Part shown: in pieces, positions 1-7,429 of the stretch
Numbering within the stretch: the first letter of the stretch is position 1
Layout of the letters: the number at the start of each line of letters is the position of its first letter
Source: a virus
Strand: one strand, 5' to 3'
DNA: 64,000 nt
IMG/VR virus record: IMGVR_UViG_3300024999_000045
Coordinates: 62,001-126,000 of that record
Notes under the pieces: generated by a model
What the model saw: the letters and a program-made list of their open reading frames with translations, nothing else
What the model was told of the DNA's origin: nothing
The model's database searches: none
Program-made: the position numbers and the translations under genes

Positions 1-6
1 GGTAAA

Positions 7-192
7 ATGCATCAAAAAGAATTTAACAATTTAATTCTAAATGGCGAGAATAAAAAAGACAATAGTACAGAATTAAAACAAGAGCATTTGATCCTAAATA
101 ATGTAAGAATGAACATTAAACAAAATTATACTCCTTGTGCTAACTGGCAAGTAGCTAAACAAACAGGATTAAATCTTAATCTAAAGGTGTAA
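7..192 (+). CDS. hypothetical protein, possibly 5'-partial
   Basis: Encodes 61 residues, polar and Asn/Lys-rich, with no motif I recognise. The first ATG lies six bases from the window edge and the frame is open to the edge, so the true start may lie outside the window; no ribosome binding site can be checked. The next gene begins 2 bases after the stop, which supports a run of co-transcribed small genes. Confidence 0.45.
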   Translation: MHQKEFNNLILNGENKKDNSTELKQEHLILNNVRMNIKQNYTPCANWQVAKQTGLNLNLKV

Positions 193-194
193 TT

Positions 195-419
195 ATGGAT
201 AATATGGCAAATAGAGATAAGTTTATTCAAGGTATTAAAACATTAGAAGTAGATAAACTTTTAACATATCCAAAACAAATAAGAATGAATAGCAGAACAT
301 TTAGTAAAATTACTGGAATAACTAATCATTATACTGACGCAAATGGATTAATAGGTAATTACTGGACAATTAAAGTATATATTGATGATAGTGTTAAAGG
401 TTATAATTTTGTATTTTAA
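195..419 (+). CDS. hypothetical small protein
   Basis: Encodes 74 residues. An AAAGGTG ribosome binding site lies about 6 bases before the ATG; a second in-frame ATG is three codons later. The second half has a beta-rich pattern (NYWTIKVYIDD). No family recognised. It lies in a tightly packed plus-strand array of small phage genes. Confidence 0.6.
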   Translation: MDNMANRDKFIQGIKTLEVDKLLTYPKQIRMNSRTFSKITGITNHYTDANGLIGNYWTIKVYIDDSVKGYNFVF

Positions 420-444
420 TATAAACATAATATGAGGTGTTAAT

Positions 445-621
445 ATGTTATTTAGCATTTTTAAATCAGACAAAGAAAAAATATTACGAAAAGCAAGCAA
501 GAATTGGGATTATTGGGATAGAAAAGTTAGAGAATATAATGAATTAGCTGATAATGCAGTACAAAAAAGACATGAATGTGGTGATATAATGGATAACTAT
601 TATAAAAGTGGCAGGAGGTAA
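445..621 (+). CDS. hypothetical small protein (58 aa)
   Basis: A short gene translated by eye: it begins MLFSIFKSDKEKILRKASKN and ends YYKSGRR. The ribosome binding site GAGGTG sits 6 bases before the ATG. The last codons contain the AGGAGG that serves the next gene, whose ATG is 4 bases after this stop, an arrangement typical of translational coupling. Charged and helical, no domain recognised. Confidence 0.6.
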   Translation: MLFSIFKSDKEKILRKASKNWDYWDRKVREYNELADNAVQKRHECGDIMDNYYKSGRR

Positions 622-624
622 ACA

Positions 625-939
625 ATGATAAAGATAAACTATAAAGAAGTAACAGTAGAAAAAATCTTACAAACAATAAATAAATATTGCTTGCATAATT
701 ATGTAACAGTGGCAGAACAAATACATAAATTATATACAGGAAATGAAAAAGAAATAGAAAGCATAGAGATAGACATACCACATTACAAACATAGAATATA
801 TATTTATAAAGAACATGAAAATGAAATAGATTTTGGTATCGAAAAAATGAATGAAGAAAACGAAGCCTATGGAATGAGTTTTACTAAAGAAGAAGCAAAG
901 GAACTAGCAAACAATATATTAAAAATGTGTGGTGAGTAG
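625..939 (+). CDS. hypothetical protein (104 aa)
   Basis: Acidic 104-residue protein preceded by GCAGGAGGTAA, a near-perfect ribosome binding site inside the upstream gene's end. The C-terminal 20 residues look helical (TKEEAKELANNILKMC). No family recognised; the position suggests an early host-takeover or accessory gene. Confidence 0.65.
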   Translation: MIKINYKEVTVEKILQTINKYCLHNYVTVAEQIHKLYTGNEKEIESIEIDIPHYKHRIYIYKEHENEIDFGIEKMNEENEAYGMSFTKEEAKELANNILKMCGE

Positions 940-941
940 AT

Positions 942-1139
942 ATGGAAAAGGAAAAAAGTTTGGCACTATTAGATAAATGTATTAATGAATTACGTAATAT
1001 GACACAGGAAAAATTTGATGAAAAAGATTTTAAAGTACAAGAAATGGCGCAAATAAAAGAACGTGTAGAAAACTTAGAAGAAGAATTATATAAATTAAAA
1101 GTTGGCGTTAAAGAGTTTGCGCGTATGCTTGAAAATTAA
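942..1139 (+). CDS. small coiled-coil protein
   Basis: Encodes 65 residues, almost entirely charged helix with heptad-like spacing (MAQIKERVENLEEELYKLK), so a coiled coil is likely. It starts 2 bases after the previous stop. Function unknown. Confidence 0.6.
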   Translation: MEKEKSLALLDKCINELRNMTQEKFDEKDFKVQEMAQIKERVENLEEELYKLKVGVKEFARMLEN

Positions 1140-1210
1140 AAAATATAACTAAAATATGAATTTTATTTAAAAACAAAAATATAACAACCGATTAAAAGGA
1201 GGAAACAAAA

Positions 1211-1843
1211 ATGGAATTAAGTATAACTAGAGCATTATCAGAATTAAAATTATTAAATGATAGGATTTTAAGAAAAGCATCTGAAGGTGTATATATTGCT
1301 GGGGCTAAAAAAAGTTCTAAAAAAATCAACAATATATATAGTAGAGAGGAATTTAATGAAAAGGTTAAATCAGATTATCAAAGTATAACAGCTTTAATTG
1401 AGAGAAGAAAAAGAATTAAATCAGCAATAGTTAGTTCAAATTCACAAACAAAAATTACTATAAGCAATAAAGAAATGACAGTTGCAGAAGCAATAGAAAG
1501 AAAAGATTCAATAGAATATGACAAATGTTTATTAAGAGAAATGAGCAATCAATTTAATGCAGTTTTATCAAACATTAGTCGTCAAAATGAAATGGTTAAT
1601 GCTAATTTAGAAAATCTATTAAACACTTCTTTTGGTAAAGAAAGAACTGGCAAGGTTGATGAAAGTGAAATTTTAGCAATAAGTAAACCTTATTTAGAAC
1701 AAAACGAGTGGGAAGTTATTGATGTATTAGCATTAAAAACTAAGATTGAAGATTTAAAAACTAGTATTGAAGATTTTGAATCAGAAATCGACTTCACATT
1801 AAGTGAAAGCAACGCAATTACTAAAATTACTATAGAAGACTAG
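1211..1843 (+). CDS. helical phage protein, weak DIP1984-like organisation
   Basis: Encodes 210 residues behind AAAGGAGG. The order of elements is an N-terminal helix, a central KITISNKEMTVAEAIERKD stretch and a long helical C-terminus. This recalls the DIP1984-type layout (helix, short strand with an 'E-A-(I/L)-x-x-R/K-D' step, helix), but the resemblance is from memory and weak. Cys is nearly absent and no catalytic motif is visible. The 70-base leader before it suggests a separate promoter or processing site. Confidence 0.6.
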   Translation: MELSITRALSELKLLNDRILRKASEGVYIAGAKKSSKKINNIYSREEFNEKVKSDYQSITALIERRKRIKSAIVSSNSQTKITISNKEMTVAEAIERKDSIEYDKCLLREMSNQFNAVLSNISRQNEMVNANLENLLNTSFGKERTGKVDESEILAISKPYLEQNEWEVIDVLALKTKIEDLKTSIEDFESEIDFTLSESNAITKITIED

Positions 1844-2188
1844 TATTAAAAATCAAATATAATATTGTGGCTATTCGAAAACTATAAACTTAAATTCCCT
1901 TACACATTTGTGGGATAACAAATGTATACAAGAACAATTAGGACGTTACCTAATTAAAATCAAATGATGATTTTGATATTATAAAAGGATGCCCTCTGTG
2001 GCACAAAATTATAAAGATTAAAGTTTAGGTTTTAAAGTTCAAGTATGAAGATTTAAAGTTCTTTTTGATTAAGAATTAAGTTTTAAATATAAAATTTCGA
2101 TAAAATCCGAGATTAAAGGTTTGTCAGTGCTGATTTGATTGGCTCTTAGTTATCCTCTCGGCTGAATAGTCACAATTTTTATATACAT
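1844..2188 (+). other. non-coding gap with hairpins and short AT direct repeats
   Basis: There is no convincing gene in these 345 bases. I see an 8-bp hairpin (ACATTTGT/ACAAATGT, about 1916-1937), a weaker ATCAAA/TTTGAT hairpin near 1970-1988, and four near-repeats of TTAAAGTT/TTAAGTT at about 2018, 2031, 2052 and 2075. It leads into the tRNA-Cys gene. It could be an RNA leader or an iteron-like stretch; neither is established. Confidence 0.35.
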
Positions 2189-2265
2189 CTCCGTATAGCC
2201 AAACTGGTTTAAGGCAAAAGGCTGCAACCCTTTGATTGTGGGTTCGAGTCCCTCTACGGAGTCCA
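2189..2265 (+). tRNA. tRNA-Cys (GCA)
   Basis: Full cloverleaf: 7-bp acceptor CTCCGTA/TACGGAG, D arm with GCC/GGC, anticodon stem AAAGG/CCTTT around loop CTGCAAC giving anticodon GCA, and a T arm with loop TTCGAGT. The discriminator base is T, as usual for tRNA-Cys, and CCA is encoded. One mismatch is visible in the T stem. Phage tRNAs of this kind usually supplement the host pool. Confidence 0.92.
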
Positions 2266-2290
2266 ATAAATACACACAAAGGAGACTAAA

Positions 2291-2455
2291 ATGGATTATA
2301 AAAATTGTAAAGAATTTAAAGAAGATGAATGGGGAGAATGTAAACATAAATTTCACCCTGAACACGATTGCAAAGATAATTGTTTTAGATATCCTACTGA
2401 GAAATTCGAAGAGTTTTACAATGAATATATAAATAATACAGAGAATGATAATTAG
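2291..2455 (+). CDS. Cys-rich small protein (54 aa)
   Basis: Read directly from sequence: begins MDYKNCKEFKEDEWGECKHK and has five Cys and several His residues, suggesting one small zinc site (C-x10-C-x9-C-x4-C spacing). GGAGACTAAA precedes the ATG. It follows tRNA-Cys by 25 bases. Function unknown. Confidence 0.6.
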   Translation: MDYKNCKEFKEDEWGECKHKFHPEHDCKDNCFRYPTEKFEEFYNEYINNTENDN

Positions 2456-2490
2456 ATAAAATTAAGTTTTCATTGAAGGAAGTGCTAAAT

Positions 2491-2688
2491 ATGTTTTCAA
2501 AATTAAAATTACTATATTATAAAATTTTCAAGAGTAAAAATATTTTAATAATGACTTGTTTAAATTGTAATGGAGTTCAATTCAAACGAATTAGTTATGG
2601 ATTCCAAAGTGAAGAGTTAGAATATAATGCATCTTATGAATGCATGAGGTGTAAATCTAAAGTTAAAGTAAGAGAGATTTGGAGTTAA
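2491..2688 (+). CDS. zinc-ribbon small protein
   Basis: Encodes 65 residues. I chose the ATG at 2491 because AAGGAAG lies upstream of it; an earlier TTG at 2473 has no site. Two CxxC knuckles (CLNCNG and CMRCKS), about 30 residues apart, form a classical zinc ribbon. The basic N-terminal helix could bind nucleic acid. No specific family recognised. Confidence 0.65.
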   Translation: MFSKLKLLYYKIFKSKNILIMTCLNCNGVQFKRISYGFQSEELEYNASYECMRCKSKVKVREIWS

Positions 2689-2732
2689 TATTTTAAGTAA
2701 AATTTAGGTTTTATATAAAGGAGGAATTTCAC

Positions 2733-2921
2733 ATGAGTAAACCATTAATAGAATTAATAAGTAATAAAAGTGGAGACTGGGAAATTTTAAGAGTGAATGA
2801 AGATATTGAAATGCAAGGACATTCAATCAATAATCATATGTGGTGTGATTTATTAAGAACACTTGGATTTGAAGTTGAAAGAAAAGAGATATCTGATGAA
2901 GAAATGGAAGAATTAACTTAA
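2733..2921 (+). CDS. hypothetical small protein (62 aa)
   Basis: Acidic 62-residue protein behind AAAGGAGG. It has one Cys and a WCDLLRTLGFEVE segment but no recognisable domain. It lies between the tRNA-Cys region and the tRNA-like element and is probably in the same transcription unit. Confidence 0.6.
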   Translation: MSKPLIELISNKSGDWEILRVNEDIEMQGHSINNHMWCDLLRTLGFEVERKEISDEEMEELT

Positions 2922-2945
2922 AATAAAAGGTAAGATTTATTTAAA

Positions 2946-3154
2946 TGTGGGATGGCGGAATGTAAAAACGCGCTTAAGACAATAATGCGTTGTGAAGTAA
3001 TGGTTCAGTTGATGAAAGCCCAGTATAGCCAAGTGGCAAGGCATACCTCTGAGTAAGAACGTAGGTTCAAATCCTACTATTGGTGAACGTACGGACGGTA
3101 CGTGTAGTCAAAGCCATAGTAACAACAACTGAGGGTTCAAATCCCTCTCCCACA
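2946..3154 (+). ncRNA. nested tRNA-like element
   Basis: A 7-bp outer helix TGTGGGA/TCCCACA closes 209 bases. Its 5' side continues into a Leu/Ser-type D arm (GCG...CGC) and its 3' side into a perfect T arm (GAGGG TTCAAAT CCCTC). Inside (about 3020-3088) lies a second tRNA-like fold: acceptor-like CCAGTA/TATTGG, D arm GCC/GGC with a GG-containing loop, and T arm GTAGG TTCAAAT CCTAC. The inner anticodon arm is too short for a normal tRNA, and I cannot assign an anticodon to the outer one. It may be degenerate tRNAs, one tRNA inserted into another, or a tRNA-like regulatory RNA. Confidence 0.5.
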
Positions 3155-3209
3155 TTTTTAAACCAAATGTGAGTTTTATTTAAAATATAAATATAAAAGG
3201 AGAATTATT

Positions 3210-3647
3210 ATGGAAAATAAGCAAAAAGCAATATTTAAAGGCATAACAAGAAATTGGATAACTAAAAAAAGAGTTTATCTTGATAGAGAACCAGATTTAG
3301 AAATTGCTTATGAAGATAAAGTTAACGAGGATGTAATTATTGAGTGTAATTTAGAACAACCTTTTTTACAAGAAGGTGAAAGTGTTTTTATACCATCAAT
3401 AAATAAAACAGTCCATATATCTAAAGTTGTAAGAAGTATAAATAATGAAACTATATATTATACAAATCATATAGTTAAAGAAATTGGCATTGATTCTTCT
3501 AAATTTAAATATGAATTAATAGAGTTTGAAAATAGTTATTATAAATATATTAAATCATTAAAAGATGACCATTATGATGAAATAAGACAATTAGAAAAAG
3601 AATTGTATTCACTAAAAAGCAGAAAATGGTATCAGTATTGGAAATAA
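3210..3647 (+). CDS. hypothetical protein with C-terminal coiled coil
   Basis: Encodes 145 residues behind AAAAGGAG. The first 100 residues look beta-rich; the last 35 (YDEIRQLEKELYSLKSRK) form a charged helix. No family recognised. It stands between two RNA elements. Confidence 0.6.
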   Translation: MENKQKAIFKGITRNWITKKRVYLDREPDLEIAYEDKVNEDVIIECNLEQPFLQEGESVFIPSINKTVHISKVVRSINNETIYYTNHIVKEIGIDSSKFKYELIEFENSYYKYIKSLKDDHYDEIRQLEKELYSLKSRKWYQYWK

Positions 3648-3670
3648 AATGAGACTTTTATCAAAAAATT

Positions 3671-3752
3671 TGGCACAGTAGTACAGATGCGTACAAACTT
3701 AAACCTTCGAGGTGAATTACGTTCTAGTAACGGCAAAACTAGTGCTGTGCCA
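3671..3752 (+). ncRNA. cloverleaf-like small RNA
   Basis: A perfect 8-bp closing helix TGGCACAG/CTGTGCCA encloses three short hairpins: GTAC/GTAC, ACCT-TCG-AGGT and CTAGT/ACTAG. The layout is that of a tRNA cloverleaf, but the third loop (AACGGCAAA) lacks the TTCRANT consensus, so it is not an ordinary tRNA. TTTTT follows directly, as in an intrinsic terminator. It could be a divergent tRNA-like RNA or a structured leader or terminator of the flanking genes. Confidence 0.45.
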
Positions 3753-3791
3753 TTTTTATAAAATAGTTCTTTCGTTGAAAGGGGAACAAAT

Positions 3792-4175
3792 ATGAATTAT
3801 CTTCCAAAAGAGGGCGAATTACTTGAGTTTAGAGGTGGGGTAGGTAATAAAATACAAGAACAATTAAAAAGACAAGATGGCGTTTTCTATAAAAGAAAAA
3901 ATCCTAATTGCCAATGGGTGATTTATGATTTAAAATGCTCGACTTGTGGTTATATACCAGATGAGGACGATATTATAAAAACTAATTATCATTTAAGTAA
4001 ATGTTCTTGTGGTCAAGAGAATGTTTGTGATTTATGTTTAATGGTTGAAGTTGGTTATAGAAAACCAATAGATTTCTCATTAGAACCTATTACAAGATGT
4101 CCTACGTGTTTTGGTGGAAATCAATTTCAAGGTAGTAGAAGTAGAAAATTTTGGTTAGAAAATGAATATAAATAA
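3792..4175 (+). CDS. Cys-rich zinc-binding protein
   Basis: Encodes 127 residues behind GAAAGGGG. Four CxxC-type knuckles can be read (CSTCG, CSCG, CDLC, CPTC), enough for two zinc sites, between about residues 45 and 110. The rest has no recognised domain. It is probably a nucleic-acid or protein-binding accessory factor. Confidence 0.65.
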   Translation: MNYLPKEGELLEFRGGVGNKIQEQLKRQDGVFYKRKNPNCQWVIYDLKCSTCGYIPDEDDIIKTNYHLSKCSCGQENVCDLCLMVEVGYRKPIDFSLEPITRCPTCFGGNQFQGSRSRKFWLENEYK

Positions 4176-4205
4176 ATCAATCCTTCTATTTAAAGAGGTG
4201 TAAAT

Positions 4206-4562
4206 ATGTTTAAAGTGATAATAGCAGGTTCGAGAACATTTAATGATTATGAATTATTAAAAACTAAATTAGATCACATTCTTAAAAATAAAAAAGATAT
4301 AGTTATTATATCTGGAACTGCCAATGGTGCAGATAAATTAGGTGAAAGATATGCTAAAGAAAAAGGTTATGAAGTAATAAGAATGCCTGCTAATTGGGAA
4401 TTGTATGGAAAACGCAGTGGCTATATAAGAAATGAAGAAATGGCAAAGGTTGCTGATGGTTGCGTAATATTTTGGGACGGAATAAGCAAAGGCTCAAAAC
4501 ACATGGCTGATTTAGCAGAAAAATATAAATTACAATTAAAAATTATCAAATTTGAGGTGTAA
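4206..4562 (+). CDS. DUF2493 / YspA-like SLOG-family protein
   Basis: 118 residues that match the SLOG (Rossmann-like, nucleotide-derivative binding) fold of the DUF2493 family: an opening IIAGSRTF strand-loop, SGTANGADKLGERYA glycine-rich helix start, the conserved 'PANWELYGKRSGYIRN' segment and a closing FWDGISKGS loop. The length matches the family. These proteins are common in phages and are thought to sense or process nucleotide-derived ligands; the exact role is unknown. The next gene starts 2 bases after the stop. Confidence 0.85.
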   Translation: MFKVIIAGSRTFNDYELLKTKLDHILKNKKDIVIISGTANGADKLGERYAKEKGYEVIRMPANWELYGKRSGYIRNEEMAKVADGCVIFWDGISKGSKHMADLAEKYKLQLKIIKFEV

Positions 4563-4564
4563 AC

Positions 4565-4759
4565 ATGAAAAAGTTATTCCATATATACCTACCAACCTTA
4601 AGACAACGAACAATTGATTTAAGACGTTGGTATTATGTAGACATAGATGGTGAACGTATGGATTGGTGGGACTGTGAATGTTGCATAAAGGATACTAAAG
4701 AAAGATATCCAGAAGCTAAATTCACAAAAATACCATTATATAAAACAATATTAAAATAA
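4565..4759 (+). CDS. hypothetical small protein (64 aa)
   Basis: Starts 2 bases after the DUF2493 gene, with GAGGTG inside that gene's end as its ribosome binding site, so the two are coupled. Rich in Trp, Arg and Tyr with a CECC cluster. No family recognised. Confidence 0.6.
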   Translation: MKKLFHIYLPTLRQRTIDLRRWYYVDIDGERMDWWDCECCIKDTKERYPEAKFTKIPLYKTILK

Positions 4760-4773
4760 TTAGAGGTGTTTAT

Positions 4774-5154
4774 ATGTTTACAAAACCAATTCATGGCTGG
4801 ACTACATTACAAATAGAAGGTTATAAATTCTCAGCAAGTTATTTAACTGACGTTCCAAATGATTGTATAGATGCATTTTATGGATTAAAAAACAACAGAC
4901 CAACAACAATATTCTTCGATGATGAAGGTAAAGAATGTTATTTAATTTGTGATACCTATACAAGTTATGTAATTTATATTGATGATTACAATAAAACAAA
5001 AGTTATTGAATTTAATAAAGGAATTAAAGAATTAGCACAAGAATTTATAAATAATATTGAAGAAAACTTTGAAGATTGGCAACTTTGGGAATGTTATCAC
5101 AATGAATTATTAGAAATTGATCTTACTGAATTAAAAGAACTTCTAAAAGTTTAA
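4774..5154 (+). CDS. hypothetical protein (126 aa)
   Basis: Encodes 126 residues behind AGAGGTG. The N-terminal two thirds look beta-rich, the last third is acidic and helical. No recognised family. It ends 18 bases before the converging stop of the XRE regulator. Confidence 0.6.
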   Translation: MFTKPIHGWTTLQIEGYKFSASYLTDVPNDCIDAFYGLKNNRPTTIFFDDEGKECYLICDTYTSYVIYIDDYNKTKVIEFNKGIKELAQEFINNIEENFEDWQLWECYHNELLEIDLTELKELLKV

Positions 5155-5172
5155 ATACAATAAATGTTTCGT

Positions 5173-5676
5173 TTAAAGTTTATTTATTAATTTATTTAAG
5201 TGATTTTCTATTTTTTTAAAGTCGATTTTTTGTTTCTCATTATTAAAATATAATTCAATATAGTCTTTATGCAAGTACATTTTAGCATATTCTAAACATA
5301 AAAAAATTGTCATATTTAATAAATTTTCTTCTTCTATATTTTGAGGATTATGTTTTACCTTTCTTTTAATTTTTTTATATACCTTTTTATTCTGGATTAT
5401 ATTTGTTGTATTGAGTTCTGATATTTTTATTTTTAATAACTCTATTTGTCGGGTATCAGTTTCTATATTATCACTATTCCCTAACAAATAATTATTATTT
5501 ATTCCAAAAGCACTAGATAATATTTTTACTTCAATATCCGTTGGTGATTCTAAGCCACAAATATATTTATCTATTTGAGTTTGTTCTATATTAGAAATTT
5601 GTGCTAATAAATTAGTATTTAGATTATATTTAAATAATTCATGTTTTAATCTTTTAATAAATATTTCTTTATTCAT
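5173..5676 (-). CDS. XRE-family transcriptional regulator
   Basis: 167 residues with an N-terminal XRE/Cro-type helix-turn-helix (about residues 8-65): 'LLAQISNIEQTQIDKYICG' recognition region followed by the typical 'P..IEVKILSSAFGI..NYLLG' tail. A Lys/Asn-rich helical C-terminal domain of about 100 residues is probably for dimerisation. The start at 5676 is chosen because AGAGGTG lies upstream; an earlier ATG at 5703 has none. It is the only minus-strand gene in the first 18 kb, reads against its neighbours, and is divergent from the gene at 5762, so it is a candidate lysogeny or early-gene repressor. Confidence 0.75.
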   Translation of the reverse strand: MNKEIFIKRLKHELFKYNLNTNLLAQISNIEQTQIDKYICGLESPTDIEVKILSSAFGINNNYLLGNSDNIETDTRQIELLKIKISELNTTNIIQNKKVYKKIKRKVKHNPQNIEEENLLNMTIFLCLEYAKMYLHKDYIELYFNNEKQKIDFKKIENHLNKLINKL

Positions 5677-5761
5677 AAAATCACCTCTAATATAGAATAC
5701 CATATTTTATATTACAATAAAACTAATTAAATAAAAATTATATTTGAAAGAGGTGGGATGC

Positions 5762-5923
5762 ATGAGTTATATTCCAGAAAGTCCATTATGTATGCTTATA
5801 GGGTTGGCGGATTGGTCGCAAAACGAATTAAAGAATGGAAGTAGAATTAAAGCTAGTAAAATACATAGAGTGTTAAAAAGAATAAATAAAAGAAGAAAAG
5901 ATCATGGTTTAGTACATTTTTAA
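5762..5923 (+). CDS. small basic protein divergent from the XRE gene
   Basis: Read directly: 53 residues, beginning MSYIPESPLCMLIGLADWSQ and ending in a basic helix RVLKRINKRRKDHG. GAGGTGGG precedes the ATG. Being the first gene divergent from a repressor, it could be a Cro- or antirepressor-like product, but no helix-turn-helix is evident. Confidence 0.5.
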   Translation: MSYIPESPLCMLIGLADWSQNELKNGSRIKASKIHRVLKRINKRRKDHGLVHF

Positions 5924-5965
5924 TTTAAATGAAATTAACTTTTTAATTTAAAAAGGAGATATAAA

Positions 5966-6079
5966 ATGGCAATATATGTTGGATTTATGATTTGCGACAA
6001 CTGCAATGTACATTCAAATTGGGGTGAAAGTTGGCACTGCCCTTTTTGTGGATGTGAAGAAGGTAAAAGAGATGAATAA
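5966..6079 (+). CDS. tiny zinc-ribbon protein (37 aa)
   Basis: A 37-residue gene behind AAAAGGAGAT. Two knuckles, CDNC and CPFCGC, 15 residues apart, make a minimal zinc ribbon. Its end overlaps the start of the next gene by 8 bases, so translation is probably coupled. Confidence 0.6.
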   Translation: MAIYVGFMICDNCNVHSNWGESWHCPFCGCEEGKRDE

Positions 6080-6473
6080 AAATAATAAATATTGGATTCT
6101 AACATGCTTTATAGGAATAGTTATAATATACTCGCTTTGCATGTATCTAATGGTTAAAAATTTAGAAATACCTACGAGAAACTCTCTTACAATAATTCAG
6201 CCTAATATTCAAAACTTTTATAAAACAATTGATGTTCAAATAACAGATATTCAAACAGTTTGGGCAGATAATAGAATAAAAAAATATAAAATTTTAGTAT
6301 GGAATGAAGAATATAATTTAGAACAAACATTTTACATAAGCAATTGGGATAGGTATGGTTACGAATTAGAGAGTGGCCAACTAAATAAAAAAGATATAAT
6401 AAAAGCTGAATTATTATCAAAAGTTTTAGAGGACAAAGTAATATCAAGAAATATTGAACAATTAGGATATTAA
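6072..6473 (+). CDS. membrane-anchored hypothetical protein
   Basis: 133 residues; the start at 6072 is preferred (GAAGGTAAAAG upstream). One N-terminal membrane segment (about residues 7-27, WILTCFIGIVIIYSLCMYLM) is followed by a polar domain of about 100 residues that would lie outside the cell. No family recognised. Confidence 0.6.
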   Translation: MNKNNKYWILTCFIGIVIIYSLCMYLMVKNLEIPTRNSLTIIQPNIQNFYKTIDVQITDIQTVWADNRIKKYKILVWNEEYNLEQTFYISNWDRYGYELESGQLNKKDIIKAELLSKVLEDKVISRNIEQLGY

Positions 6474-6483
6474 GGAGAAAATT

Positions 6484-6813
6484 ATGTGCAGAGGAACAAC
6501 GAATAGTAAAGATGTATATTTAATAAAAGTATCAGAAGAAACAAAGAAAAGATTGTCCAGAACTAATCCTAAATGGATAGATGGCCACGGTGGAATAATA
6601 GTAGATTTGTGTATTGGTAAAGAAGTTGAATATTTAGTAAATCATAGGGTAATTACTTTAGGTTGTTGTTGTGGACATGGCATAGAAAAAGCTGAATGTT
6701 TAATAGATAGTTCAAGTAAAGAATTATGTGAAATCTTAGGTTATCACGCACACGAATATAGTAAAGAACATACAGAAAATAATATATTGGAAATATATTT
6801 AAAGAATATTTAA
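6484..6813 (+). CDS. conserved-looking Cys/His protein
   Basis: 109 residues behind AAGGAG. A central GCCCGHG motif (about residue 60) and scattered His suggest a metal or redox site. Small proteins with a CCGHG core occur in Firmicutes phages, but I know no function for them. Confidence 0.6.
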   Translation: MCRGTTNSKDVYLIKVSEETKKRLSRTNPKWIDGHGGIIVDLCIGKEVEYLVNHRVITLGCCCGHGIEKAECLIDSSSKELCEILGYHAHEYSKEHTENNILEIYLKNI

Positions 6814-6851
6814 ATAAAACTAATTTTTTATCAAAAGAGAGGAAGATGAAT

Positions 6852-7046
6852 ATGAATAAACAAGAAGAGTTATTTAATAGATTTAAAAGTTTAGGACTTA
6901 GATTAACTAGTTTAGGTTCATTTGTTCAAAATGAAGGGTTTAATCCAACGTCTGAACAATTACTTGAGTTTGTAAACTTAACAAATGAAAATTTAAGTGA
7001 TTTAAATAAATTAAGAGAAGATGTGTTAAGATTTTACCAAAACTAG
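6852..7046 (+). CDS. small helical protein (64 aa)
   Basis: The start at 6852 is preferred because the GAGAGG site is 3 bases from the first ATG (6846) and 9 from the second. All helix by appearance, no Cys, no domain recognised. Confidence 0.55.
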   Translation: MNKQEELFNRFKSLGLRLTSLGSFVQNEGFNPTSEQLLEFVNLTNENLSDLNKLREDVLRFYQN

Positions 7047-7072
7047 ATTTAAACGTATATTTTGAAAAATCA

Positions 7073-7142
7073 AAAAATCAAGAATGTAGTAATAGCAAGG
7101 GTTGTAGGGTTTGCATATTTGAATAAAAGAATCATTTTACAT
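7073..7142 (+). repeat. dispersed GC-core repeat, copy A
   Basis: This copy has the layout AAATCAAGAATGTAGT, then a CAAGGG...GGGTTTG core, then an AAAAG/ATTTT dyad. Copies B (19701) and C (46112) share the order and a better conserved core, AGTCGTACCAAGGG. It lies just before the ribosome binding site of the gene at 7163. Confidence 0.6.
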
Positions 7143-7162
7143 AAATAAAAGGAGGAAACTAT

Positions 7163-7405
7163 ATGATATATATAAATTGTTTAATATTTTTAATATTAGG
7201 AATATGTATAGGGTTATTAATAAAAGAATTAAAAAAACCAAAACAATATACATTTTGTTATTGTCCAGAATGTAAAAATGAACTTTGTGGGAGTGATAGT
7301 TTTATAGGTTACACCAAAGACGGATTAGTGCTTTATAAGTGTTCTAAGTGTGAAAAGGAAACTAAGTGGTATTTTGATACACCGGCACCATTTATTATAG
7401 ATTAA
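7163..7405 (+). CDS. membrane-anchored zinc-ribbon protein
   Basis: 80 residues with an N-terminal membrane segment (about residues 3-21) followed by a zinc ribbon with knuckles CYCPEC and CSKC. The ribosome binding site is AAAGGAGG. The metal-binding domain would lie next to the membrane. Function unknown. Confidence 0.65.
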   Translation: MIYINCLIFLILGICIGLLIKELKKPKQYTFCYCPECKNELCGSDSFIGYTKDGLVLYKCSKCEKETKWYFDTPAPFIID

Positions 7406-7429
7406 ATTACTGACTTAAAGGAGATAAAT

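Noticed and set aside
527-781. 84-residue minus-strand open frame, very hydrophobic
   Set aside because: It is antisense to two genes with good ribosome binding sites, has none itself, and its Leu/Phe/Tyr-rich content is the usual shadow of AT-rich coding sequence.
2232-2432. 66-residue plus-strand frame starting inside tRNA-Cys
   Set aside because: It starts within the tRNA. The overlapping 54-residue Cys-rich frame at 2291 has a ribosome binding site and fits the operon better.
2946-3154. Considered as tmRNA or a tRNA with a group I intron
   Set aside because: No tag reading frame or alanine acceptor features, and the inner part lacks any P7-type pair; it has tRNA-like arms instead.
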